NCBI GenBank assembly: GCA_942159475.1
Contig: OW804096.1
Span: forward strand, 131,492,941-131,556,940
Source: Sthenelais limicola
Taxonomy: Eukaryota > Annelida > Polychaeta > Phyllodocida > Sigalionidae
Direction of reading: 5' to 3'
DNA: 64,000 nt
Of this stretch, positions 52,256 through 61,110 are shown piece by piece. How positions within the stretch are numbered: position 1 is the first letter of the stretch; each line of letters begins with the position of its first letter. Under the pieces are notes generated by a model. That model was not told the DNA's origin. It was given only the letters and a program-made list of their open reading frames with translations, and did no database searches. A program made the position numbers and the translations under genes.

Positions 52256-52799
52256 GAGGAAATATCAGGTTTCGTAAAATAAAGATTCTATTTTTTTTTT
52301 AACAAATTTTATTGACAATTTCACATTCGTGATACGTTTCATGTCTTAGAAAATATTACAGATGTATATGCAAGTACAATTTAATAGTTAATGATAATTA
52401 CAGCATTTCTGGGTTTACTTTATGGTTGCTTATGCTTAACTAACACTGCTTTCTTTCTACCTGATAGTTCTGTTATACAGCATCAATTGTTGATCTTACA
52501 CTTTTATATTTAGATCTAATTTCGACTTTGGCAACATTTGGTGATATTTTACTATCTACAGTACAGATTTAATAGAAGATAAAGGATCATCATCAATCAT
52601 ATTCTCAACTTGGTATGGAGTATGTAACATGGCCTCCAGATCCAAGAACCCAAAACTGTACCTTATCATATGCACATATCAACTTAGCAATGAGGTCATA
52701 CTTATTCTACAAAGCGGCAATGGCTCTTACTCAAACACAATTTAACGGTCGATACTCAGCTAGATAGAATTATTATTTTATAAAACCTGATATTTCCTC
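52256..52799. mobile_element. Foldback (MITE-like) element, about 545 bp
   Basis: The left arm 52256-52291 (GAGGAAATATCAGGTTTCGT...) and right arm 52765-52799 are inverted copies with a few mismatches. A T-run (A-run on minus) just inside the left arm follows a minus-strand AATAAA, so part of it may be a nested retroposon tail. No coding capacity. Confidence 0.5.
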
Positions 52800-52906
52800 G
52801 GGGTCATGTTTAACTGCGAGTGATGCTGCTTACTCAACGATAATTTATTATTAAGATTAAATTAGTTGATATTAAAACCTGAGATGTGATCAGGATCATG
52901 TTTAAT
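52782..52906. repeat. Diverged direct repeat, spacing about 93 bp
   Basis: AAAACCTGA...GGTCATGTTTA at 52782 is repeated as AAAACCTGA...GGATCATGTTTA at about 52875, overlapping the right arm of the foldback element. Confidence 0.5.
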
Positions 52907-52909
52907 ACA

Positions 52910-55100
52910 TCACAAATTATCGCTCACTGCTTTACAAATGTAGTACACCTTATGGATCTCTCTAAGCTCTTCTCTTCTTCCTCTGTTTTGTTCTTTTCTC
53001 TTTCCTCTTAGTCAAAAATCGGTACATGTTGGAATAACTTCCGAAACGTGTCACCATTTTGAGCCGAGTCTGAAGTTTAAAAAAAAATCAATCAATTCAA
53101 TAGTTGCAATGTTATACACACCGATTTTGCTGACGATGATATTAAGTTGACAAAACTTAGCAGGCATAGCAGGCTTATATGATCCGGTAGACCCATCCAA
53201 ATCTGGATCACCTTGACATTTTCATGTGAATTTGGATTTTGGATGCTGAGAAACATCAACGTCAGAAATCCGAGCTAATTATCAGTGCTGCTCAGTAGGA
53301 GGGATTTCTACCACGAACCTAATACTACTAGTACTGCTGTAACCACAAACATGATCATAATGTATTATGCATCAACAATCCTGGCCATATAAAGAACCTA
53401 TTTAAGTGCCAATAATGGGATTCCAACGAATGACCTCTTTTGCAGTGTCCTTACCTTACGGGAAAGTGAATGACACATCCAAAACATGTTGGTAATGCAG
53501 CAAGGTCGTGGATTCTGAGTGGGTCTATGGGCACGTCACTGTGAGTAGTTCGTAGAGAACGAGCATCTCAATAAACTTACATGACAAGGTTTTATTTGTC
53601 ATGCCATCGGAAATGACATTGGCCAAAAACTCTGACGCAGGAGGAATCTATGGTTTTATGCTGGTCCTTTGCTGAATATACATCAGGTATAGGTAGGAGA
53701 AATGGTCTATTAACTGGGAATATGGGCAATGTTAGATCCTGCTGATGGTAACATGCACGACCTGGGATATATAAAATATAAAAAGCCTGTTCACACGAAA
53801 TGGATGCATTTTCTAGGTTTCCCCTATTATTTTCATGAGGCGCTATTTCTTTATAAATCTTACATGATTTGCACGTTCATCTTGAGCTTGGAAACAAAGT
53901 TGTTGGGATGCTTTCATGTTTAATAAAATGCATTGCCTTATCACGTTAATCTATATTGAAAAATGACATAATTATAAAAACTATGAATAATAGTATATTG
54001 AGTACAATTCAATCGCTTAGTGTACGGTACCTGTTTCATCTGGGTGTGAAACAGTATGGGGCTTGGCGTATAGTGAGTGGGGTCTATACTCGTCCTCAAT
54101 AACTAGTAGCCACCTTTCTCTCTTCTTTTTCAATATCCCCCCCCCCCCCCACCCCATCACTATAGATCTGCCCCTATGTATGCAAGTTCCTCTCACCGAC
54201 TCTTTACCATCATTCTTCATGATGTTATTCATGAGTACGTGTATTGCATTATGTGATTCTTCGTGTATACATATAGTCTAGGTGAGGAATAGTCTAGAAA
54301 GTATTATATTTAATAGAGACCACCGTGACTGAGGAGAACGAGCTCTTTTTCGCAATTCATTTCCCTCAGGGACAACTACAAAAACCTGTGAAAAACAGTA
54401 AGACCAAACCACAATAGTCGAAAAGGAAATCGCGTGAATATATATCATGAAAGCCTGGAGAAACTATGTCCCAATGAGTACCAGTACGAAGATAAGGGAG
54501 AAAGCAGACAACTACATAACATAACAAACTATAATGGTGAGAAAGAGAATTCCCATCGCAACCTGAGTAGATTACCTTGAATGAGAATCATTTCCCAAGG
54601 AAGGTCCATAGCCAAATATCAAGTTGAAACTTAAAGAAAAAAATCGGAAACAGTTATAGAGTATCCTGAGATCTGTTGAAGCATAATATATTATGTCTGG
54701 GACGAATCCAATCTACCGATAAAGAATGTGACAGACCAAATCTGTAGGAAAGGGGACGCAAAATCATTACTAATCACAAAGAGAAAGGGAACCATCCCTT
54801 TCGAACCAGTCAGGCGGGGATATAAGCAACCGATTCTGGATTAAAGTTAAACGGCAAAAGATAGAGGGCAGAAAAAGCAAAAACATACTATAAACGAAAT
54901 ATTTTCAAATGAACTATATATAGCCCAAGCCGCTATATAAGGCCCATAAACATTGTTTCCAGACATCCCTCCAATTGAACCCTGATAGTTTTTTTTAGTT
55001 TTTTTTTTATACAAGTTCGAAAAAGTAGGCCTATACATATTATCAGAGCTTACAATATGGGGAACAGTTTGGCACAACTGTCACTTCTTAGAAATTATGT
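52910..55100. other. Intergenic region, no supported gene
   Basis: No domain-bearing frame. Contains a poly-C tract at about 54137-54150 and a TAGGCCTA palindrome at 55026. Confidence 0.5.
54137..54150. repeat. Poly-C tract
   Basis: Fourteen cytosines, followed by ACCCC. Confidence 0.85.
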
Positions 55101-55111
55101 TCGATTGTCAA

Positions 55112-55125
55112 GTTGCCATGGCAAC
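55112..55125. promoter_or_regulatory. RFX X-box-like palindrome
   Basis: GTTGCCATGGCAAC is a perfect palindromic X-box, the sequence bound by RFX factors in animals. A near copy lies at 55621-55634 (GTTGCCATGGTTAC). No cilium gene or other RFX target is recognisable beside it, so regulatory use is unproven. The pair may instead be the ends of a repeat. Confidence 0.4.
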
Positions 55126-55620
55126 CGTTTCTGAAAAAAATTGAAATTGTGAAAAAATAAGGACCTTGCGGCAATCAAACCTCTCCCATTTCATGAAAAA
55201 TTGATGAAAACTAATTTTATCTCAGCAAGTTGTAGTAAACATATTTCTGCATCTGTTGATATATCACATGTGTGATTCCAATATTGTCACAAGGAATAAA
55301 ACGAGTATGAGTCAAGAGTCAAAATGGTAAAAAAGGACCAATTTCGGCATGGTTTTGGGAGACATCAGGGATGAGCAAACATCTTGTGTGTAATCAGAAT
55401 GATAGACCACCCAAACTATTTTCTAAGGCTGATGTCCAAATTCGATTGATGATATAACGTATTGTAGATATTGAATTCTCAAATAATTGGCTCTAGGGAG
55501 AAATGAAAGCAAATTAAACTAATGTAAATGCAATTTGAATACTAGTTAAATGGATAATATAGCCCAAAATATGGTCAGTGATGACATTAACAAATAATGA
55601 TGAATAGTTATGCTTAGTTG

Positions 55621-55634
55621 GTTGCCATGGTTAC
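55621..55634. promoter_or_regulatory. Second RFX X-box-like motif
   Basis: GTTGCCATGGTTAC differs from the palindrome at 55112-55125 by two bases. Next to it, ATTTCAATTTTCTG is an inverted relative of the sequence flanking the first copy (CTGAAAAAAATTGAAAT). This points to a shared repeat origin. Confidence 0.35.
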
Positions 55635-55802
55635 AACAGTGATTTCAATTTTCTGAAAAACAAATTAAATTTAAAGTTTGGCTCTAAGATTATAAGTATA
55701 CCAAATTATAACTAACACATTCCGGATAAACTGGTATAATTTTATATTTCTATAAGTATACACCTCATGGGCCTTATTTAGTGCAATTACCTTTAGATAC
55801 AT

Positions 55803-55891
55803 AATAATGGTAAGATATACTAAGCTTACCTGTTCGCTGTAGTATATCTGTGATTATTGGAGGAGCAGCCGTTGGTGGGGGGGAACACAGG
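55803..55891. repeat. DIRS 3'-terminal inverted repeat arm, 89 bp
   Basis: Exact reverse complement (by eye) of 56044-56132 across a 152-nt loop. The two could form a very large hairpin. It is the part of the element end represented in the internal complementary region. Confidence 0.92.
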
Positions 55892-56043
55892 AGATGCGGA
55901 GCGCACTAGTCAGTCCTTTAACCGGGTTGAGCAATCTTGAGAACCTAAACTTTTTCAAAGAAACAGTGAATATTGGAGAAAAAACAACAAATCAAAGAGC
56001 AGCCGAACAATACAAACAGAAAACAGGGTGTAGGCAGGGAGGG

Positions 56044-56170
56044 CCTGTGTTCCCCCCCACCAACGGCTGCTCCTCCAATAATCACAGATATACTACAGCG
56101 AACAGGTAAGCTTAGTATATCTTACCATTATTGTCCGTCGCCGCCTCTAGGTGGCGCTGGACACAGGAGA
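56044..56170. repeat. DIRS internal complementary region
   Basis: 56044-56132 is complementary to the left end (55803-55891) and 56126-56170 to the right end (61066-61110). The two matches overlap by 7 bp (CATTATT, 56126-56132). In DIRS1 models this region templates the joining of both ends into a circle. Confidence 0.92.
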
Positions 56171-56215
56171 CTTTAACGTGAAAAAAGGTTCTCAAGTATT
56201 TCAATCTCACCTCTC

Positions 56216-57439
56216 TTACTTCTTCTTCTTGTCTTTCTTTCTTTTAGCCTTCGAATGATCATCCAAGAGAGCAGTCGAAGTTGACTCAGTAACATTAATC
56301 GGCTTCTGATAGAACTTGCGAAAAGTGTTCTCATCTTTCCACATTGCTCGTTTCATGATCAAATCCAAAGGAACATGAAGAGCTGCCAGCTTAGAAGTAG
56401 TCGCACCTCTAACTGAATGGGCCTTGAAAGAGTCTGTATTTAAACCACTAGCTTTCATGGTAGAACGAATGTACTTGGCTATGGTAGGATTTGCAATAGG
56501 CTTATGAGGAGACGCAAAACTAATAAACAAAGGTCCTGAACATTGACCCTTATCATCTATAGGACGAAACATGGCAGTCCTGTTCAAATAATGTTTCAAA
56601 CATCTAATAATACATAAACTCTTATTAGCCTCATAACTCTCGAGAGCTATGGAGCCCAAAGAACGTCCAACACGTGAAGTCTTGATCATTTCTGATAACA
56701 AAATAGTTGCTTTCTGTCTTCCAGAAAAAACAATATTCTCACACAAAATAGTTCTCAGCGTTTGAACTCGCTGACTTGTCACTAGCATCAAAAGAGTAGC
56801 AGTCTTATGAGACAATTCCACCAAAGATAAATCAGCTAACGGATAGAGCTTCTCCAAGTGCGACAACAAAATATTCGGGTCCCACGTTTCTGAATATCTG
56901 GTCTTAGGTGGTCTGGATCTGAACATTCCAGTAACAATCCTACTGACTACTAAATTTGAACCAAACGTCTTATTATCTTTCTCTCCAAAAATGAAGGAGA
57001 TTGCTGAACGAGCTGAACCAATAGCAGCAAATGAAGATCCAGTTTCATAAAGTTCACAGAGAAACTCTATGCCATGATTATAATCCTTAGTAGTATCACT
57101 AATATCGTTTTCCCAACAATATTCCTTCCACTTAGCCAGATAAGTCTTATACGAACGACGTGTATTGAGTGACCAACTGTTCTTAAAGTGAGCTCTTGCT
57201 CGTGCTGATAAATTGTAAGAACTAATGGCTCTATTCAAAAGAGAGCGGCAATGAGTGGAATCCTGGCGATCTTCGGATCCTGAAGCTTGTCCTTGTGAGG
57301 AAATAGATTGTTTGGACGTCGTCGGAACCTGAGGATGGCTTTGCTGTTCGCCATGAGCTGAGAATACCACGCTTGGCCTTCCCAGTCCGGAGCCACAAGA
57401 ATTGCAGCAGCCTGTTCCATCTCTATCTTCTGTAGACAA
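56216..57439 (-). CDS. DIRS element tyrosine recombinase
   Basis: Numbering is from 57439 (a TTG). The frame is open from 57451 and overlaps the RT frame by about 215 nt. A variable Ser/Gln-rich start (1-65) precedes a core-binding domain (about 85-170), then the catalytic domain. The conserved residues are visible: Arg224 (TSQRVQTLRT), His341 and Arg344 (HSVRG), Trp367 and nucleophile Tyr377 (FRKFYQKP), with a Lys/Arg tail at 398-407. The enzyme would recombine the circular DNA copy into the genome. No ATG precedes the catalytic domain, so it needs frameshifting from the RT frame (again -1), splicing or non-ATG initiation. Stop TAA at 56218-56216. Confidence 0.93.
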   Translation of the reverse strand: MSTEDRDGTGCCNSCGSGLGRPSVVFSAHGEQQSHPQVPTTSKQSISSQGQASGSEDRQDSTHCRSLLNRAISSYNLSARARAHFKNSWSLNTRRSYKTYLAKWKEYCWENDISDTTKDYNHGIEFLCELYETGSSFAAIGSARSAISFIFGEKDNKTFGSNLVVSRIVTGMFRSRPPKTRYSETWDPNILLSHLEKLYPLADLSLVELSHKTATLLMLVTSQRVQTLRTILCENIVFSGRQKATILLSEMIKTSRVGRSLGSIALESYEANKSLCIIRCLKHYLNRTAMFRPIDDKGQCSGPLFISFASPHKPIANPTIAKYIRSTMKASGLNTDSFKAHSVRGATTSKLAALHVPLDLIMKRAMWKDENTFRKFYQKPINVTESTSTALLDDHSKAKRKKDKKKK

Positions 57440-59130
57440 CGTCCCACCAACCTAAACGGTGGAAAAATAAATGGTAGATCGAAGAGATTCCATTGTAAAG
57501 TGAAGGCATTAACATAAGACGACAAAGGATCCGGAAACCAGCTAGCAAAACAATCAACTTGATAGTTATGCCTGGAAGCAAATAAATCAACATCCGGGAA
57601 CCCAAATTCATAGGTTATTTGCTCAAAAATCCTTCGATTCAACTGCCATTCTGTGTCATCAGACAAATGTCTACTGGCCAAATCAGCCTGCACATTGTCC
57701 ACTCCAGCAATGTGAGACGCAGACAGCCAATTATTATTTGATTCTGCCCAGAACCAAATCTCCCGTGCAACTAAATCACAGCTTTCCGACTTAGTTCCTC
57801 CAAACTTATTGATATATGCAACTGTGGTGACATTATCACTCCTCACTAAGATATGAGTATCCACAACATCTCGTAACAGTGAAAAAAGACCCAGCTTGAC
57901 AGCAAGAGTCTCCTTCGTATTGATGTGATATTGTTCTTCATAATCATCCCACAAGCCTTTGGCAGAGTTATCATCGACGACAGCTCCCCAGCCAGTATCA
58001 CAAGCATCTGTGAATAGAGTAACTGAAGCTGAAAAAGTCCTAATCGACTTCACTCTCCATGGTAAGTTCCTTTGCCACCATGATAAATCATCCAAGGCTC
58101 GAGGAGATAATATCATCTTTGCTTTGAAATTTCCTTTACTGCGCGAAAGAGCTCTGATTTTGTCACGTTCCATGAAACGAAAGTGAGAAAGGCCATAATC
58201 AACACCCTTGCACAAATCAACTAAGGTGCCAACCAACGATGATACTGCTTGTATAGTATACCACTTGTTAGGATTACTGAGGAAAAGATCAACTTTCTCC
58301 ATGGATGCTAATCTCTTGTCCTCCGGAGGATAAACCTCCATCGTCTCTGAATCCAACATATACCCCAAAAACTTCATCTGTTTAGAAGGGGTCAACGATG
58401 ATTTCGAGGGATGAACATAAAATCCCAAAGAATGGAATAACTGAAGCACTATCTGAAGAGAAAACAAACAGTCCATCTCTGATTGGCCCCAGATAAACGT
58501 ATCGTCAATATAAGAAAAGGCATGGCCTCCTCTCGCATGGACCTCAGACATCACAGGATGTAAGATCTTCGTGAAGAGATAAGGTGCTGAAGTGAGCCCA
58601 AAAGGCATACAGGTGTATTCATAATGAGCCCCATTCCATGGAAATGTAACAAAACTTCTAATATCCTCATGTAGGGGAAGAGAAAAATACGCCTCCTGAA
58701 GATCTAGTGAACACATAAAGGAGTCCGGGCGTAACATCTCAATAGCAGTCTGTAAACTATGCATCTTGAAATGCAGCTTCTCATGGTACTTATTCAATTC
58801 AGTCAAGTCCAAAATCAATCTCCATTTGCCCCCAGGCTTGGGAACTACAAACACATTTGAGGAGAAGGAAACGTCATAATCCTCAATGACACGCACCACA
58901 CCTTTGTTGATCAATTTTCTCACTTCCTCATCAACAGCTTGTTGACGAATAGGCTCAAAATCATACTGTCCTCGGCGAAAAAGTTGCACAGGAGTTCTCA
59001 CAAAATTCAGGGGCACACCAGAAACTAAAGAAAGGATATATGGATCTGATGTCACAGAACGCCAGTTGTCGAGGTAATGTTGAATATTTCCAGGATGAAA
59101 TTTCAAATCCACAACCCCAGAAGGAGTCAA
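57235..59130 (-). CDS. DIRS element RT / RNase H / methyltransferase-like frame
   Basis: Numbering is from the codon at 59130 (TTG, not ATG). RT: LILDLTELN at 105-113, Asp143 in SLDLQEAYFS, the CMPFGLTSAP motif at 174-183 and YIDD at 207-210. RNase H: Asp375, Glu407, Asp432 and probably Asp478. The segment at about 510-595 (VDLFASRHNY, FPPF at 556-559, LVAPDW) matches the post-RNase H region of DIRS elements, described as related to DNA adenine methyltransferases. The frame is open up to 59418 with no ATG, overlaps ORF1 and is -1 to it, so expression as a Gag fusion by frameshifting is likely (about 1,151 residues). Stop at 57237-57235. Confidence 0.93.
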   Translation of the reverse strand: MTPSGVVDLKFHPGNIQHYLDNWRSVTSDPYILSLVSGVPLNFVRTPVQLFRRGQYDFEPIRQQAVDEEVRKLINKGVVRVIEDYDVSFSSNVFVVPKPGGKWRLILDLTELNKYHEKLHFKMHSLQTAIEMLRPDSFMCSLDLQEAYFSLPLHEDIRSFVTFPWNGAHYEYTCMPFGLTSAPYLFTKILHPVMSEVHARGGHAFSYIDDTFIWGQSEMDCLFSLQIVLQLFHSLGFYVHPSKSSLTPSKQMKFLGYMLDSETMEVYPPEDKRLASMEKVDLFLSNPNKWYTIQAVSSLVGTLVDLCKGVDYGLSHFRFMERDKIRALSRSKGNFKAKMILSPRALDDLSWWQRNLPWRVKSIRTFSASVTLFTDACDTGWGAVVDDNSAKGLWDDYEEQYHINTKETLAVKLGLFSLLRDVVDTHILVRSDNVTTVAYINKFGGTKSESCDLVAREIWFWAESNNNWLSASHIAGVDNVQADLASRHLSDDTEWQLNRRIFEQITYEFGFPDVDLFASRHNYQVDCFASWFPDPLSSYVNAFTLQWNLFDLPFIFPPFRLVGRCLQKIEMEQAAAILVAPDWEGQAWYSQLMANSKAILRFRRRPNNLFPHKDKLQDPKIARIPLIAALF

Positions 59131-59180
59131 GGTGAAGGGACCACCTGACTCAGGTAGAGAATTAGCTTCCCTAATTACCT

Positions 59181-60689
59181 CTAATATCTCCTGTTGTCGT
59201 ATCTCCGATCGTAACGGGAATCCCTCCGATCGTGGTAGGAGTCTCTGCGGCGATAATCCCCACCGCCTCCTTGGTAACGATCGTTGTTCTGGTAGCGGTA
59301 CCCCCGTCCGCGTTGATGTTGTTGACCTCGACCACCCCCCCTGCCCCTGTAAGGAGGGTAACTCGAGTTTTTTGCCTGAGAATTCTGTTGCTGATTCTGC
59401 TGACCTCCACCAGAACCCTTAGCCGCCTGCTGTTTAGGTTTCTGATTCTGAGAAGAATTCTGATCGGCCACAACATTCGAAATCTTTTTGCTCTGCTCCA
59501 AAGATTTGATGTTCTGCTCAATATCTGGACCAAAGATATGCTTAGGAGTTGAAGGAAACCTCTTGGTATTGGTAGCCATATCCTTGTATGTATCCTTGAG
59601 AGAAGAAGCCAAATCAGAACGACGCTGCTTCGTTATAATGTGAAGATTATAAAAAGCTGCCATACTAATGCCGTCAGCAACTGTCTGTGCTGCTTCCCCG
59701 GACTGAGACTTCAGACCAGAAACAAGAGTATCCATATGAGTAACTGCATCATTCGCCTTAACTGGATCAAACCTCTTGGCATTAAGGATCTCTCGAAGTT
59801 GCTTCTGTTTATGAAGAGCGAGCATAACAGCGGCTCTTATCTTCATCAAGGCATCACCGGTACGAGCCATAGCAGTGATAGCAGCAATCTGAGTAATCTG
59901 TAGCTTATTCAGAAAGTTATCATGATATTGAGCACCCTTAGGGAGACTTCCCCATACTTCACTAGGAACTACAGGAACACTGAACTCCTCAAGATCCGAA
60001 GGTCGTTTATATTTACTCCTGATGGCATCCAAACTCTTACCCGTAGGTGGAGACAACATAATCTTCGACAAGAACTTCCTGAACTCGTCATTAGCAATAG
60101 CAGCACCTACCGAATCATCAGCTGACACCTGGTTAATTAGCTCATCAAACAAACCAGAATGATCCTCGGAGCCCAACAACTCATAACCCTCACTCTCGTC
60201 GAGAACCAAAATCGGAACATCATTGTTTTGATTCTGAGAGCCGGAAGCGGAAGGAGCCTGATGAGTCGAGGCATGCGCAGCAGACACACTGCGTGACGGT
60301 GACCTACTAATGCGATGTTCCAACGGGGAGCGTGACCTAGTTTCACGCCGCCTTGACCGGGACCTGGTCCTAGACCTAGACCTGCGGTAATCACGTTGAA
60401 AATAATCCTCATCATCGGGAAAATCATCATAGCGTCGTAATTCATAACTTGAAGGGCAAAAATCCCTATTCTGAGGCATACTGGCATACCTAGAAATAGG
60501 ATCATCCTCTTGGCGTGATTCCAGAGTATCCAACCTCAGAGAAACCGCACTTGACATTTCATTAGACTTCTTGACAGAGCACTCAAGAAGCTTCAAATGT
60601 TGAAACAGATCCGCCATTGTTGGCTCCTTCTCCACCGGCTTGGTTGGAGGCGGAGCCTTGTTAGGGTCATTATCACCAGTATCCCCCAT
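59181..60689 (-). CDS. DIRS element ORF1, Gag-like protein (502 aa)
   Basis: The ATG at 60689 (MGDTGDNDPN) is chosen over in-frame upstream codons, which begin with a non-ATG. The protein has a Pro/Lys-rich start, an SR-rich basic stretch (about 100-133), a Ser/Gln linker, a helical middle (about 180-410) that should be the capsid-like part, and a Gln/Gly then RGG- and RD/RY-rich tail (about 425-502). No CCHC knuckle is present, so the RGG tail is the likely nucleic-acid-binding part. The stop TAG is at 59183-59181. Lys440-Asn441 are encoded by the slippery AAA-AAC. The role (RNA packaging or nucleoprotein) is inferred from position. Confidence 0.85.
   Translation of the reverse strand: MGDTGDNDPNKAPPPTKPVEKEPTMADLFQHLKLLECSVKKSNEMSSAVSLRLDTLESRQEDDPISRYASMPQNRDFCPSSYELRRYDDFPDDEDYFQRDYRRSRSRTRSRSRRRETRSRSPLEHRISRSPSRSVSAAHASTHQAPSASGSQNQNNDVPILVLDESEGYELLGSEDHSGLFDELINQVSADDSVGAAIANDEFRKFLSKIMLSPPTGKSLDAIRSKYKRPSDLEEFSVPVVPSEVWGSLPKGAQYHDNFLNKLQITQIAAITAMARTGDALMKIRAAVMLALHKQKQLREILNAKRFDPVKANDAVTHMDTLVSGLKSQSGEAAQTVADGISMAAFYNLHIITKQRRSDLASSLKDTYKDMATNTKRFPSTPKHIFGPDIEQNIKSLEQSKKISNVVADQNSSQNQKPKQQAAKGSGGGQQNQQQNSQAKNSSYPPYRGRGGGRGQQHQRGRGYRYQNNDRYQGGGGDYRRRDSYHDRRDSRYDRRYDNRRY
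59367..59373 (-). promoter_or_regulatory. Predicted -1 ribosomal frameshift site (A AAA AAC)
   Basis: On the minus strand AAAAAAC lies in the ORF1 reading frame exactly as X-XXY-YYZ (codons GCA AAA AAC). The -1 frame entered is the RT frame, open from 59418 onward. An 8-nt spacer (59366-59359) is followed by a possible 6-bp stem (59358-59353 with 59340-59335, one G-U, 12-nt loop). A slippery heptamer and spaced structure are the standard parts of retroviral-type frameshifting. Function is not tested here. Confidence 0.65.
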
Positions 60690-61044
60690 GATAAAATGAG
60701 AGAAGCAAGAAACAAAAGTACTTAGACCCGAAAATAGTTCTTGAAGAATGTAGTAGTTATAATCCAAAGGGCGTGACACACAGGTGAAAAGTCCAACGCA
60801 CGTGGTGGCGAAACAATGGCCGCAGCACTCTGACCCACTCGTGGCAAATTACTTCCAAGAAGGATAAGCAAAATGTCCGACCCTGAAACCCCAAATGATT
60901 TTTAGTCTAATCTGGAGCACAGGTTAGGGTAAATAAACAAATTCGTCGAGTAAAGTCCGTCCAAAATTGATGTCCAACGATGTTTTCACAAAAAACAGAG
61001 GGAGATAACCCAGAAAGGACCGAGCAGGTCTTGCGCGATCCGGT

Positions 61045-61110
61045 GACTGACTAGTGCGCTCCGCATCTCCTGTGTCCAGCGCCACCTAGAGGCGGCGACG
61101 GACAATAATG
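61045..61110. repeat. DIRS 5'-terminal repeat
   Basis: 61045-61075 is the inverted copy of 55885-55915 (31-bp ITR core), and 61066-61110 is the inverted copy of 56126-56170 (45 bp). The element ends at AATAATG (61104-61110), also found at the left end (55803-55809). Confidence 0.9.

Larger units (their letters stand above)
55803..61110 (-). mobile_element. DIRS1-type tyrosine-recombinase retrotransposon, apparently complete
   Basis: A 5.3-kb element transcribed from right to left. In order it has a leader (61110-60690), a Gag-like ORF, an RT/RNase H/methyltransferase-like frame, an overlapping tyrosine-recombinase frame and a 3' region. The ends share a 31-bp inverted repeat (55885-55915 with 61045-61075). 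An internal complementary region (56044-56170) pairs with the left end over 89 bp and with the right end over 45 bp, both exact by eye. That arrangement is diagnostic of DIRS1-group elements, which lack LTRs and an aspartate-class integrase and insert through a tyrosine recombinase acting on a circle. The frames are uninterrupted and the repeats exact, suggesting recent insertion. No target-site duplication is expected, but AATAATG is at both ends. Confidence 0.95.

Noticed and set aside
55894..56176. Plus-strand frames in the DIRS 3' end
   Set aside because: They read through terminal repeats and the internal complementary region, and are not conserved-looking proteins.
59171..59533. 120-codon minus-strand frame over the Gag C-terminus, and plus-strand frames in the same place
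   Set aside because: Alternative readings of the low-complexity RGG-coding stretch. Neither frame contains recognisable motifs or connects with the RT frame.
55803..61110. Ty3/gypsy or BEL LTR retrotransposon
   Set aside because: No LTRs, no aspartic protease or DDE integrase. A tyrosine recombinase and an internal complementary region are present instead.
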